A DNA stretch of 64,000 bases from Hungatella sp. UBA7603 (GTDB lineage: Bacteria > Bacillota > Clostridia > Lachnospirales > Lachnospiraceae), in assembly GCA_002478865.1 (NCBI GenBank), contig DLJZ01000001.1, positions 52,613-116,612 of the forward strand, read 5' to 3'. Under the pieces are notes generated by a model. That model was not told the origin of the DNA, did not search any database, and saw only the letters and a list, made by a program, of their open reading frames with translations. Each line of letters starts with the position of its first letter. Positions within the stretch are counted from its first letter, which is position 1. The translations under genes were made by a program, and so were the position numbers. Shown one piece after another: positions 52,085 through 60,347 of the stretch.

Positions 52085-52821
52085 CGCTGGTTACAGGAAG
52101 TTCCAGAGGAATCGGGAAAGTGATCGCCGAAAAATTACTGTTAGAAGGTTATACGGTATATCTTCATTATTGTATGAATGAAGAATTGGCTAAAAACACA
52201 TATGAAGAATTTTTAAACCGAAAATTTAAGACTAGACTGATCTGTTCGGATATTTCTAATGAAGACGAAATAAAAAAGATGTTTGAAAAAATTAAAGAGG
52301 AATCAGGATACATAGATGTATTAATAAATAATGCGGCATCAGGGGTTCATAAAAGCATTGTAGATATCAGGAAAAGAGATTGGGATTTTACGTTCGAGGT
52401 AAATGCAAGAGGGACTTTTCTTTGCAGCAAATATGCAGTTCCCTTAATGAAGGCAAGTACATCTTTATATAAGTCAATTGTGAATATAACCAGTACCGGG
52501 AGTCAAAGGTACATACCAGGATATTCTCTCATAGGAGGAACAAAAGCGTACATCGAAAATCTCACAAAGTATATGGCATGTGAATTATCCAGCTATGGGA
52601 TTAACGTAAATGCCGTTTCTGGAGGTCTGGTTGAGACGGACTCTTTAAATTACTTTCAAGATAAAAAACTGGTAATGGAGGAATTTAAAAAGAGAGTTCC
52701 TGCAGGTCGCCTGGTTATGCCAGAAGACATTGCAAATTTAGTATCATTTTTATGTAATTCTAATTCTGAAATGATTCGAGGTCAGACAATTGTAGTGGAT
52801 GGTGGTGCATCTTTGATTTAA
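52072..52821 (+). CDS. FabL-type enoyl-ACP reductase (SDR)
   Basis: 249-residue SDR. TGSSRGIG opens the cofactor site and NNAASG follows. The active-site stretch SQRYIPGYSLIGGTKA has Tyr-x6-Lys rather than Tyr-x3-Lys, the mark of enoyl reductase FabL. NAVSGG(L)VETDSL, PAGRLVMPEDIA and MIRGQTIVVDGG also follow B. subtilis FabL. It would give the cluster a full reduction cycle. ATG 52072, inside the KAS III-like gene end, is chosen over 52045 because it begins at the Rossmann strand; GGAGG lies about 12 nt upstream. Confidence 0.82.
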   Translation: MEKIALVTGSSRGIGKVIAEKLLLEGYTVYLHYCMNEELAKNTYEEFLNRKFKTRLICSDISNEDEIKKMFEKIKEESGYIDVLINNAASGVHKSIVDIRKRDWDFTFEVNARGTFLCSKYAVPLMKASTSLYKSIVNITSTGSQRYIPGYSLIGGTKAYIENLTKYMACELSSYGINVNAVSGGLVETDSLNYFQDKKLVMEEFKKRVPAGRLVMPEDIANLVSFLCNSNSEMIRGQTIVVDGGASLI

Positions 52822-52846
52822 AAATACAGTTTTGGAGGGTATGCAT

Positions 52847-54493
52847 ATGAAATACAATAGCAAAAATAGGGATGAAGTATATACAGGAAATACATGCTAT
52901 CCTGGAAAAAAATCAAGATTTGATCTCTGGACAAGGGGGAATGTAGCGGAAGCCTTTCCTGATATCATGACACCGTTAAGCTGGTCTCTGTGGGGAGAGG
53001 CCATGAATGAATTATTAAGGGATTCTTTCCGGCACTATTCGTTCTCACCTGAAGTGAAAGAAAAGTGTTTTATCATGCTAAATGGCGGTAAGCTTTACTA
53101 TAACATCGGCCTGGTGAATTTTTACATGAAAAGAATCGGTCTGTTTCCCATGGATACGATTATAGGAGGGGAAACGGCTTATAGTAACAAACGTCGCAAA
53201 GAGAGAATACATTGGCTTCGATTTATGCTTCATATGCCAGGAAGTATAAAGGCGGAAAAAAATAATAAGCAACTGGAAGCAGAATCAAAGCTGAAATGGA
53301 GAGAATTTCTCCGTTACCAGAAAAAATGGGTTGATCTTGATTATAATACCTTTGATTTAAATATGCTTTTTGGTTTGCTTAATGAAAGAATTACATATGG
53401 AAAAGAAAACATGCATCTGCATACGGATGCGACAACGGCCGCATTTTCTAAGATGGCATTACTCCAATGGAAGCTGAATAAATATGGCTATGACAATTCA
53501 ACGTTATTAAAGCTAGTGAATGATATTGAAGGCATTGAAATGGCTGAAATCAGTAGCTGTATGGAACGTTTGAAAAATATAATCGTGCCATCAGAAAAAA
53601 GCCAAGAGATATTAGAATGTCTGAAAAGCGAAAACTGGCAGCAGCTTTTAATCGATTCCGGTTTTGAAAAGGTTTATAATTTTATCAATGAAAATATCAT
53701 TGAAAAGTATGGACACCGGGGAAAAAATGAATTGGAAATAATGGAACCTTATTGGGCCGAAAATCCGCGTATGCTTCTAGATATGATAATAGAAAGATGT
53801 TTAAATAAAGAAGCAGTTAGATTGAGAGAGCAGGAGAAAACAAGCGTAGATGATAAAAAGTTTGGAAAATTAATTACCCAGGCCAGAACTTTCACGAAAT
53901 TAAGAGAAAATAATAAACACTATTTGTATATTATAATAGCTGAGATTAAAAGAGTTTCAAGAGTGTTAAATAACAAGTTATGCAGCGTTATTCCAGAAAT
54001 GGAACCGGATGATATTTATTTTATGCATTATGATGAAGTAAGGCGTTTGATTAAGGATTTCACAGAGTTTGCTGAAATAAAATCAAAAGTCATACTAAGG
54101 AAGAAAATTTATTCTGATTGCATGACAAATAGTAAAGAACCAGAGATCAAAAAATCATCAAAAAAGGTCCTCCGAGGAATACCAGCATGCTATGGTAGGG
54201 TAAAAGGAAATGTAAGGGTAATCAATCATAATTATGCCGGCAATATAAAAAAGGGTGATATTATTGTGATTAAATCGCTTGATATTAGCTGGACCCCTCT
54301 TTTTTCCGTTGCGGGTGGTCTGATTACTGAATTGGGAGGCATATTATCTCATGCAGCAATCATAGCAAGAGAATACAATATACCTACTATCGTTAATGTG
54401 GAAAATGCCACGACAACTCTGGAGGATGGAGACCGGGTCTTATTAGATGGTGAGACCGGAGTGATCTATTATGATAAAGTTCTTCCTACTTAA
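52847..54493 (+). CDS. Rifampin-phosphotransferase-like protein: substrate and phospho-His domains only
   Basis: 548-residue protein. The N-terminus RFDLWTRGNVAEAFPDIMTPLSWSLW matches the start of the RIF-binding domain of rifampin phosphotransferase (RPH). A long helical body follows, and the C-terminal swivel domain (about 450-545) carries LITELGGILSHAAIIARE with the phosphoryl-carrying His502. The ATP-grasp domain that should precede it is missing but is encoded separately at 56710. SD GGAGGG lies 7 nt before the ATG. In RPH the beta-phosphate of ATP passes by the His to the antibiotic; here the acceptor may be the cluster product. Confidence 0.87.
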   Translation: MKYNSKNRDEVYTGNTCYPGKKSRFDLWTRGNVAEAFPDIMTPLSWSLWGEAMNELLRDSFRHYSFSPEVKEKCFIMLNGGKLYYNIGLVNFYMKRIGLFPMDTIIGGETAYSNKRRKERIHWLRFMLHMPGSIKAEKNNKQLEAESKLKWREFLRYQKKWVDLDYNTFDLNMLFGLLNERITYGKENMHLHTDATTAAFSKMALLQWKLNKYGYDNSTLLKLVNDIEGIEMAEISSCMERLKNIIVPSEKSQEILECLKSENWQQLLIDSGFEKVYNFINENIIEKYGHRGKNELEIMEPYWAENPRMLLDMIIERCLNKEAVRLREQEKTSVDDKKFGKLITQARTFTKLRENNKHYLYIIIAEIKRVSRVLNNKLCSVIPEMEPDDIYFMHYDEVRRLIKDFTEFAEIKSKVILRKKIYSDCMTNSKEPEIKKSSKKVLRGIPACYGRVKGNVRVINHNYAGNIKKGDIIVIKSLDISWTPLFSVAGGLITELGGILSHAAIIAREYNIPTIVNVENATTTLEDGDRVLLDGETGVIYYDKVLPT

Positions 54494-54647
54494 AAAAAGT
54501 ACCTATTCCTTTCGCTCAGTAATCCATATTGTTCGTTCCGTTGATTGGGCGTCTTAGGCGTGGGAGAAGAAAAGAAATATTTGAATCTTATGTTGTTTGT
54601 GTTTGCAGTGAATCGTCTTCTATTCTTAAAGAAAGGATTAATTTCGA

Positions 54648-55820
54648 ATGACAAATCGTGTTTTTATAACCGGAATGGGTATGATATCACCTCTGGGTGA
54701 TAATGTTGATCTCAACTGGAAGAACCTTTTAGAAAGAAAAAATCACTTTGTTCCTTATGAAATATTTATGGGGAAAGGTAGAAGGAAAGAAGAATTCTAT
54801 GTAGGAAAGGTTTCTTGTAATTCAGAAGAGAAGAAATACAGTAAATTGGCGGAAGACGTTTTGATTCAGGCCATTCATGAATCAGGAATTAATCCAGAAA
54901 AAAATCTTGGAAGAACTGCATTGATCATCGGCAGTAGCTTAGGAAATAGTGAATATATATTTAATAGTATAACGGATGAGTCTGGGGAGCTGGATTTAGA
55001 TGAGATATTACCTGAGGTCCTGGCTCATAAACTTGCTGAAAAATATTTTGTAAATACCACTGTAATGGTTATAAACAGTGCCTGTTCTTCCTCGTCAAAT
55101 GCAATAGGGAAAGCATATCGACTAATTAAAAATAATCGTATTGATTGTGCTTATGTTATTGGTATTGATGCGGTGCTTTCTGATATGGGTTTGGCCAGCT
55201 TTGCTGCGTTAGGGGTCTTGAGTGCGAGTGAATCAATGAGACCATTTGATGTCCATCATAACGGATTTATTTTAAGCGAAGGATCGGGTGCCTTAATATT
55301 GCAAAGAGAAGATTTTATTGAGGAAGACCATTTGAGTGCCTGTACTGAAATAATTGGGTATGGTGCCAGTTGCGATGCATATCACATCGTTGCTCCTGAT
55401 CTGAAAGGGGACGGTGCTGCATTGGCGATGAAGATGGCGCTAAAGGATGCAGAGATTCCATCTACAACAATCGATTATATCAACTGTCATGGAACAGGAA
55501 CGAAATTAAATGATGAATCTGAATACAATGCAATGGAGTTGATCTTTGATCACATGGTTCATGCAAGCTCAACAAAGGGAATGACAGGTCATTTGCTGGG
55601 AGCTTGTGGGATCGCGGAAACTATTTTTTCCTGCCTATCAATGAAACATGATTTGATTCCTGGAACTGTAAATTTGATGGATCCTATAAAAAGAAGCAAC
55701 ATCAATTTGCTGTCGGAAGATATAAAGACAAAGGTGAACATTGTCATGAATAATACATTTGCTTTTGGAGGTCAAAATGCGTCGCTGATATTAAAAAAAT
55801 GGAAAGGAGAATCCATTTGA
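54648..55820 (+). CDS. Ketosynthase 2 (KS-alpha)
   Basis: 390-residue condensing enzyme with Cys146 in INSACSSSSNAIG, His281 in NCHGTGTKLND and His315 in GMTGHLLGACG, so it is catalytically complete. The SACSSSSNA sequence is closer to polyketide than to FabF ketosynthases. It is preceded by a 154-bp gap without a terminator. It is followed by a partner lacking the active site; a second KS/CLF pair suggests a second elongation stage or specificity. SD AAGAAAGGA precedes the ATG. Confidence 0.93.
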   Translation: MTNRVFITGMGMISPLGDNVDLNWKNLLERKNHFVPYEIFMGKGRRKEEFYVGKVSCNSEEKKYSKLAEDVLIQAIHESGINPEKNLGRTALIIGSSLGNSEYIFNSITDESGELDLDEILPEVLAHKLAEKYFVNTTVMVINSACSSSSNAIGKAYRLIKNNRIDCAYVIGIDAVLSDMGLASFAALGVLSASESMRPFDVHHNGFILSEGSGALILQREDFIEEDHLSACTEIIGYGASCDAYHIVAPDLKGDGAALAMKMALKDAEIPSTTIDYINCHGTGTKLNDESEYNAMELIFDHMVHASSTKGMTGHLLGACGIAETIFSCLSMKHDLIPGTVNLMDPIKRSNINLLSEDIKTKVNIVMNNTFAFGGQNASLILKKWKGESI

Positions 55821-56680
55821 AGCGTACATACATCAAAGATATTGTTTGCCTTTACCCGGATGCATTTAGTGGCTGCATTGATATAGATTCTTTTTTGCAT
55901 CCGAAGGAAAAAAGAAAGCTCGACCGGTATTCTCAGATATCATTAGCAGCTTCCAAAAGAATACAGGAAAGCAATCCGGATTTTTTTAGATATGGAGAGG
56001 ATATATGTGTTTTAGCAGCAACCTGCTTTGGAGCTTTGAATACGCTAGCAGAAGATGTAATCAAATATCATGATACCGGTTTGGTATCGCCAATCTTTGT
56101 CACCAAGATACTTTCCAATATGCAGGCGTCTGTTATAGCAATCGCTTTGCAGTTAAGAGGTACTAGTTATACCGTATCAACAGGCATGAATTCGTCCTGT
56201 GATGCTGTGATTGACGGATATGAGCTAATCATGGAAGATAGAGAGAGACATGTGTTGGTTGCCAGCAGTGATTCTTGTTCTAGTGAATATGGAATGAAGA
56301 TACTAAATAATTACACCAGTGCGGATGGGAAAGATTTTGGTGAGAGCGGGGCAGCAATATTACTAGATTCCCAGTTAGAAGCAGGAGCTTTGGCGGAAAT
56401 AACAGGTATCTACAGGGGGATTTTGCGTGAACAGGAAACGATCTGGGAGAGATTAAATGTTGATGCTGGTAATGAAGTGACTGGAAGTCATGGAATATAC
56501 TTAAGAGAAACAAATAAACAGATCTATGGTTTGCCTCTTTCTTCCGGTTCCCAAACAATCTTTGATATAAAAAAAGGAATTGAATATTGTAAGTATAACA
56601 ATGAAAAGGAGTTCTTTGTGTATAGTATTTCAAAGAAAAGAGAATTTAGTGCCATCAGCATAAAATACGTTGCAGATTAA
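55817..56680 (+). CDS. Short chain-length-factor-like KS-beta 2
   Basis: 287-residue KS-like protein. The Cys region reads VSTGMNSSCDAV, with Met at the catalytic position, and GESGAAILL follows, as in the KS fold. The C-terminal half with both His motifs is largely missing, so it is about 110 residues shorter than a normal chain length factor. A TTG start at 55817 is chosen because AAAGGAG lies 8 nt upstream; it overlaps the KS2 stop by TTGA. It is probably a structural partner of KS2. Confidence 0.8.
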   Translation: MKRTYIKDIVCLYPDAFSGCIDIDSFLHPKEKRKLDRYSQISLAASKRIQESNPDFFRYGEDICVLAATCFGALNTLAEDVIKYHDTGLVSPIFVTKILSNMQASVIAIALQLRGTSYTVSTGMNSSCDAVIDGYELIMEDRERHVLVASSDSCSSEYGMKILNNYTSADGKDFGESGAAILLDSQLEAGALAEITGIYRGILREQETIWERLNVDAGNEVTGSHGIYLRETNKQIYGLPLSSGSQTIFDIKKGIEYCKYNNEKEFFVYSISKKREFSAISIKYVAD

Positions 56681-56709
56681 ACACATATTTCAGGAAGATA
56701 AGGGGATAT

Positions 56710-57669
56710 ATGCATATGTATGCTAAAAATCTGAAAAATTTAACTATTCGTGATAATGTCAGTGTTGGTAGTAAGGCCGCAAATTTAGGAGAACTATACG
56801 CATTAAAAGTGAACGTTCCAGAGGGGGTTTGCATTACCTACAATGCATATGAAGAATTTGTAAAGGAGAATGGAATCAATAAATTCATTCAACTTTATTT
56901 AGATGAAAATAAGAATGGTAAGATATCATTGGATGAGTGCAGTGTAAACATTATAAAAAGTTTTCTGCATGGAAGTATACCAAATCATATGGGAATCGAG
57001 ATTTTCAAGCAATACCGGGCCTTGGGTAAAAATGCCAGTGTTGCCATAAGATCCTCTGCCAATATGGAAGATCTGGAAGAATCAAGTTTTGCAGGGCAGC
57101 AGGATACGTTTTTAAATATCTCTGGAGATTATAACGTTATAGAATATGTGAAAAGATGTTGGGCATCACTCTGGTCTCCGAGAGCCATTGATTACAGAAT
57201 GAAAAGAAATTATGAAAACAATAACATCAAAATGGCGGTTCTTATTCAGAAAATGATCAGTCCCAAGGCATCTGGAGTTGTTTTTACCTGCAATCCTATG
57301 AATCATCGAAAAGAAGAGGTGCTGGTTAATTCCGCATACGGTCTGGGTGAAGCGGTTGCTTCCGGTGTAATATCACCAGATACTTATATCTACGATATTA
57401 ATAATAAGAGGATTACCTACAGAAAAAAGGGGAGAAAGGAATTTCGATATGTAAATTCCGATTCTGGTATAAAAAAAGTATTTAATAGCAGTAAAATGAT
57501 TCACTCATATTCAATGAATTATCTGAATGTATGGAGATTGGTGAAGGTTTGTAAAAAAATTGAAGGTAAGTTTGGCTGCCCCCAGGATATCGAATGGGGA
57601 ATTGTAAATGGGAAGATATACATAGTGCAATCAAGACCTGTAACCAATAGAAGATTAGATACTAGGTAA
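56710..57669 (+). CDS. Rifampin-phosphotransferase/PEP-synthase-like ATP-grasp domain protein
   Basis: 319-residue stand-alone ATP-binding domain of the PPDK_N type. VGSKAANLGEL (about residues 22-32) and VAIRSSANMEDLEESSFAGQQDTFLN (about 111-136) are glycine-rich and phosphate-binding segments; the metal-binding end is QDIEWGIVNGKIYIVQSRPVT. The protein stops where RPH enters its substrate domain. With the 548-residue protein at 52847 it sums to 867 residues, the length of the listerial enzyme. It must pair in trans with that protein, since no phospho-His domain is present here. Confidence 0.9.
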   Translation: MHMYAKNLKNLTIRDNVSVGSKAANLGELYALKVNVPEGVCITYNAYEEFVKENGINKFIQLYLDENKNGKISLDECSVNIIKSFLHGSIPNHMGIEIFKQYRALGKNASVAIRSSANMEDLEESSFAGQQDTFLNISGDYNVIEYVKRCWASLWSPRAIDYRMKRNYENNNIKMAVLIQKMISPKASGVVFTCNPMNHRKEEVLVNSAYGLGEAVASGVISPDTYIYDINNKRITYRKKGRKEFRYVNSDSGIKKVFNSSKMIHSYSMNYLNVWRLVKVCKKIEGKFGCPQDIEWGIVNGKIYIVQSRPVTNRRLDTR

Positions 57670-57754
57670 AAAGTACAATAAGAGCGGTGATTTTTACATG
57701 GTGAAAATAATGAGCATAAAACAAGATAACCTATTACCTGCGGAGGTTAATAGT

Positions 57755-58471
57755 ATGAATATTGGAGTTTATACGAAAGATCTATGTTTCATGAGCTCGG
57801 TCAAAAAAGTAATACATACCTTTATGCAATGTAAATATTCCAAGCTGGACCTATTTGTCTGGGAAGATATAAAGAGCGCATTATTTCTTATTGATGAAGA
57901 GTATTGTGACGGTTTTATTATTGATATCACGAACAATACAAAAGAAGAGTTGTGCGGATTTATATCAAAAGTAATCAAGCAGTATCCTCACACTAAAATC
58001 ATAGTTTTAATTGATGATCTGGAATGTATCGACTGGTTTTTAAAGTATAAAATATTTAAGTATATGTCTAAGAAAAACATTATGAAGGAATTAGAAACAA
58101 TTCTTGGAATCTTACACCATATCGTTATTGGTAAAAAAAACAGAGCTCTGGAATTAACCAGTAAAACAAGATATGATAAAATTTATTACGACGATATTTT
58201 GTACATTAATCGAGTTGGGAAAAATGTGAATATATTTACTGCTGACAATCGATGCGTAACCTTTCGGATGAGTTTACTTCAGATCTATGAAAAACTAGAT
58301 AAAAAGATTTTTATCTATATAGATAAAGGTTGTATCGTAAATAGCTCCTATGTGACCGAGTGCACGACACAACAGCTCCAATTGATGAATGATATAATAT
58401 TGCCTGTCAGTAGGGATGGAATAAAAAGACTGTCTAAGCTTCTTTATTTAGAAGCGCCCCTATCAAGTTAA
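57755..58471 (+). CDS. LytTR-family response regulator
   Basis: 238-residue regulator. The N-terminal receiver-like domain (1-115) has a possible phosphoacceptor Asp57 in GFIIDIT, but the acidic pocket is poor and no Lys-Pro pair is obvious, so phosphorylation is doubtful. The C-terminal LytTR DNA-binding domain (about 125-235) includes YYDDILYINRVGKNVNIFT and FIYIDKGCIVNSSYV. The frame starts at 57698, but ATG 57755 has GGAGG 8 nt upstream and begins at the receiver's first strand. It is last in the synthase operon, with no kinase gene nearby. Confidence 0.88.
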   Translation: MNIGVYTKDLCFMSSVKKVIHTFMQCKYSKLDLFVWEDIKSALFLIDEEYCDGFIIDITNNTKEELCGFISKVIKQYPHTKIIVLIDDLECIDWFLKYKIFKYMSKKNIMKELETILGILHHIVIGKKNRALELTSKTRYDKIYYDDILYINRVGKNVNIFTADNRCVTFRMSLLQIYEKLDKKIFIYIDKGCIVNSSYVTECTTQQLQLMNDIILPVSRDGIKRLSKLLYLEAPLSS

Positions 58472-59032
58472 AGTCATGTGCCATCTATTTCCTGTTTATA
58501 AATATCTTTGTGTTCTTCCAATATTCAACATTAAACAGATAAAATATGATGCATGACGGAGTATCATTTGCTGCTATTATCAGCATTTAATTTGTAATTA
58601 TGAAGATGAATTTTAATTGTGAGTTAGTCTTGGATAACTAAATTAGAGCATTACAAGACAAAGTAATCAATATTTATATAAATATCCTTATGAGATTTTT
58701 AAGATAATATAGAGCAAATGAGAAGTCGGTGGCTGATATTTTTAGTCACCGACTTCTCATAATTTCATATGAAAGAGTAATTGGAATGTAAGGGCTGATT
58801 GAACTTATTGAAGTAGTCCATTTCTATAGAGTGATACTTTGTTGTGATAATTGAAAATGAAATAATCAAACCTATTTCCATCACTTTGCCCTAATCATCT
58901 GATATTTCGATTACATCAATAAAAACAATCAATTTTACCTATTGAATCTTGGATGTTATCATGATATCAAATAAAATAAACACCAATGCTTGGTTTCAAG
59001 TTTTTATTAAGACAGAACATGGAGGTAGTCCT
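58472..59032. other. Intergenic gap after synthase operon
   Basis: 561 bp, AT-rich. Apart from the hairpin at 58720-58758, no gene or structured element is convincing. The in-frame ATG at 58949 is not the nitroreductase start. Confidence 0.6.
58720..58758. terminator. Hairpin terminator after synthase operon
   Basis: Perfect 12-bp stem GAGAAGTCGGTG (58720-58731) and CACCGACTTCTC (58747-58758) with a 15-nt loop and AT-rich but weak T-run. It is about 250 bp past the last operon gene. Confidence 0.65.
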
Positions 59033-59536
59033 GTGAAAGAAATTTTCATTCGTAGAAGTATTCGTAAATTTAAAGACACACCTGTAAAGAAAGAAAAGAT
59101 AGATCAATTGTTACGGGCTGCTATGCAAGCACCATCATCATTAAATCAACAGCCATGGGAATTTATTGTAGTTGAAAGCAAGACAGCTCTACAGAAGCTA
59201 TCCAAAGCGATGCCAGATGCTAAAACAGTTTCTAATTCCGAGCTAACAATTATTTTGGTAGCAAATAGCAAGAAATTCAGATATGAGCCTGATTGGATGA
59301 TGGATATGAGTGCTGCTGCCCAGAATATTTTATTAGAAGCGGTTCATTTGGAACTTGGAGCCGTGTGGATGAGTATCACATCGGTTGATTCTGCTGTCAA
59401 TTATGTGAGGGAGATGTATGAACTTCCATCAGATATTAGACCATTTGCATTCATTGCCATTGGTTACCCGGAGAGCAATAAGAATCAATTTATAGATCGA
59501 TATCATGCTGAAAAAATCCATTATGAAAAGTGGTAA
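59033..59536 (+). CDS. Nitroreductase-family FMN oxidoreductase
   Basis: 167-residue flavoenzyme. RRSIRKFKDTPV opens the FMN site, MQAPSSLNQQPWEFIVV follows, and the C-terminal FAFIAIGYPE is typical. It forms dimers using NAD(P)H to reduce nitro- or quinone-type compounds. The frame reaches back to 58949, but GTG 59033 with GGAGG 7 nt upstream is the natural start and matches the family N-terminus. It is followed by another FMN-type oxidoreductase 80 bp later. Confidence 0.92.
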   Translation: MKEIFIRRSIRKFKDTPVKKEKIDQLLRAAMQAPSSLNQQPWEFIVVESKTALQKLSKAMPDAKTVSNSELTIILVANSKKFRYEPDWMMDMSAAAQNILLEAVHLELGAVWMSITSVDSAVNYVREMYELPSDIRPFAFIAIGYPESNKNQFIDRYHAEKIHYEKW

Positions 59537-59616
59537 CATCTTGATTCACAGAACTATACGCAATAGTATTAAAACATTTTCCCAAATAGTATAAGAGTAT
59601 AAAAGGAGAATTAATC

Positions 59617-60159
59617 ATGTCTAAAAAGATTGTTTTATTAAATGGGAGCCCAAGAAAAAATGGAAATACTGAGATTTTGGCAGATGCATTTATACAGGGA
59701 GCGGAAGCTAGCGGGAATACAGTCACTAAATTTAGTGTGGGTAGAATGAAGGTCACGGGATGCACTGATTGTAAATATTGTTTTACTCATTTGGGAGAGT
59801 GCGCAAAAAAGGATGACATGAAAGAGATATATAAAGCTTTGTATGAAGCGGATCTATTAGTATTAGCCAGTCCTGTTTATTGGCATGGCATGACAGCACA
59901 ATTAAAATCCGTAATAGATAGAATGAATGTAGGCACTGCGAAACCGATGCCAATAACCGATGCGGTCTTGCTTGCAGTATATGGAGATACAGATACGGAA
60001 GCAGTAGAAGCAACTATTAGCCATTATAAAGCGATAACAAAGTATATGAGGTGGAGAGACTGCGGAATTGTAACGCAATCGGAAGTTATGGAAAAAGGGG
60101 ATATCAGTGGTCTTTCTAGTCTAGCGGCAGCAAAAGATTTAGGGAATAGCATTCAATAG
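59617..60159 (+). CDS. NADPH-dependent FMN reductase-like flavodoxin-fold protein
   Basis: 180-residue flavodoxin-fold oxidoreductase. KIVLLNGSPRKNGNTEILA is the FMN phosphate loop; a CTDCKYCF segment (about residues 49-56) recalls the iron-sulfur flavoprotein group, but the full cluster motif is absent, with a further Cys in GECAKKDD; SPVYWHGMTAQLKSVIDR is the flavin-binding middle. It is cytosolic. SD AAAGGAGAA precedes the ATG. It probably works with the nitroreductase upstream in reducing electrophiles. Confidence 0.9.
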   Translation: MSKKIVLLNGSPRKNGNTEILADAFIQGAEASGNTVTKFSVGRMKVTGCTDCKYCFTHLGECAKKDDMKEIYKALYEADLLVLASPVYWHGMTAQLKSVIDRMNVGTAKPMPITDAVLLAVYGDTDTEAVEATISHYKAITKYMRWRDCGIVTQSEVMEKGDISGLSSLAAAKDLGNSIQ

Positions 60160-60268
60160 AAGTTATATCAACATTGGACTAAGTACTCCAGCCCTTTGCA
60201 TGAGTATAGGCATTTGTTTACAAGGCCTATCAGTAAGTTTCAAAAATTATTATGTGGGATATCATATA

Positions 60269-60316
60269 AAAAAGCAAGCAGGGCATGTGTATTAAAACTT
60301 GTCCTGCTTGCTTTTT
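60269..60316. terminator. Bidirectional intrinsic terminator
   Basis: Stem AAAAAGCAAGCAGG (60269-60282) and CCTGCTTGCTTTTT (60303-60316), A-run on one side and T-run on the other, between convergent genes. Confidence 0.92.
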
Positions 60317-60347
60317 CCTTATTGTTCATCAATAAATTGAATTATAC

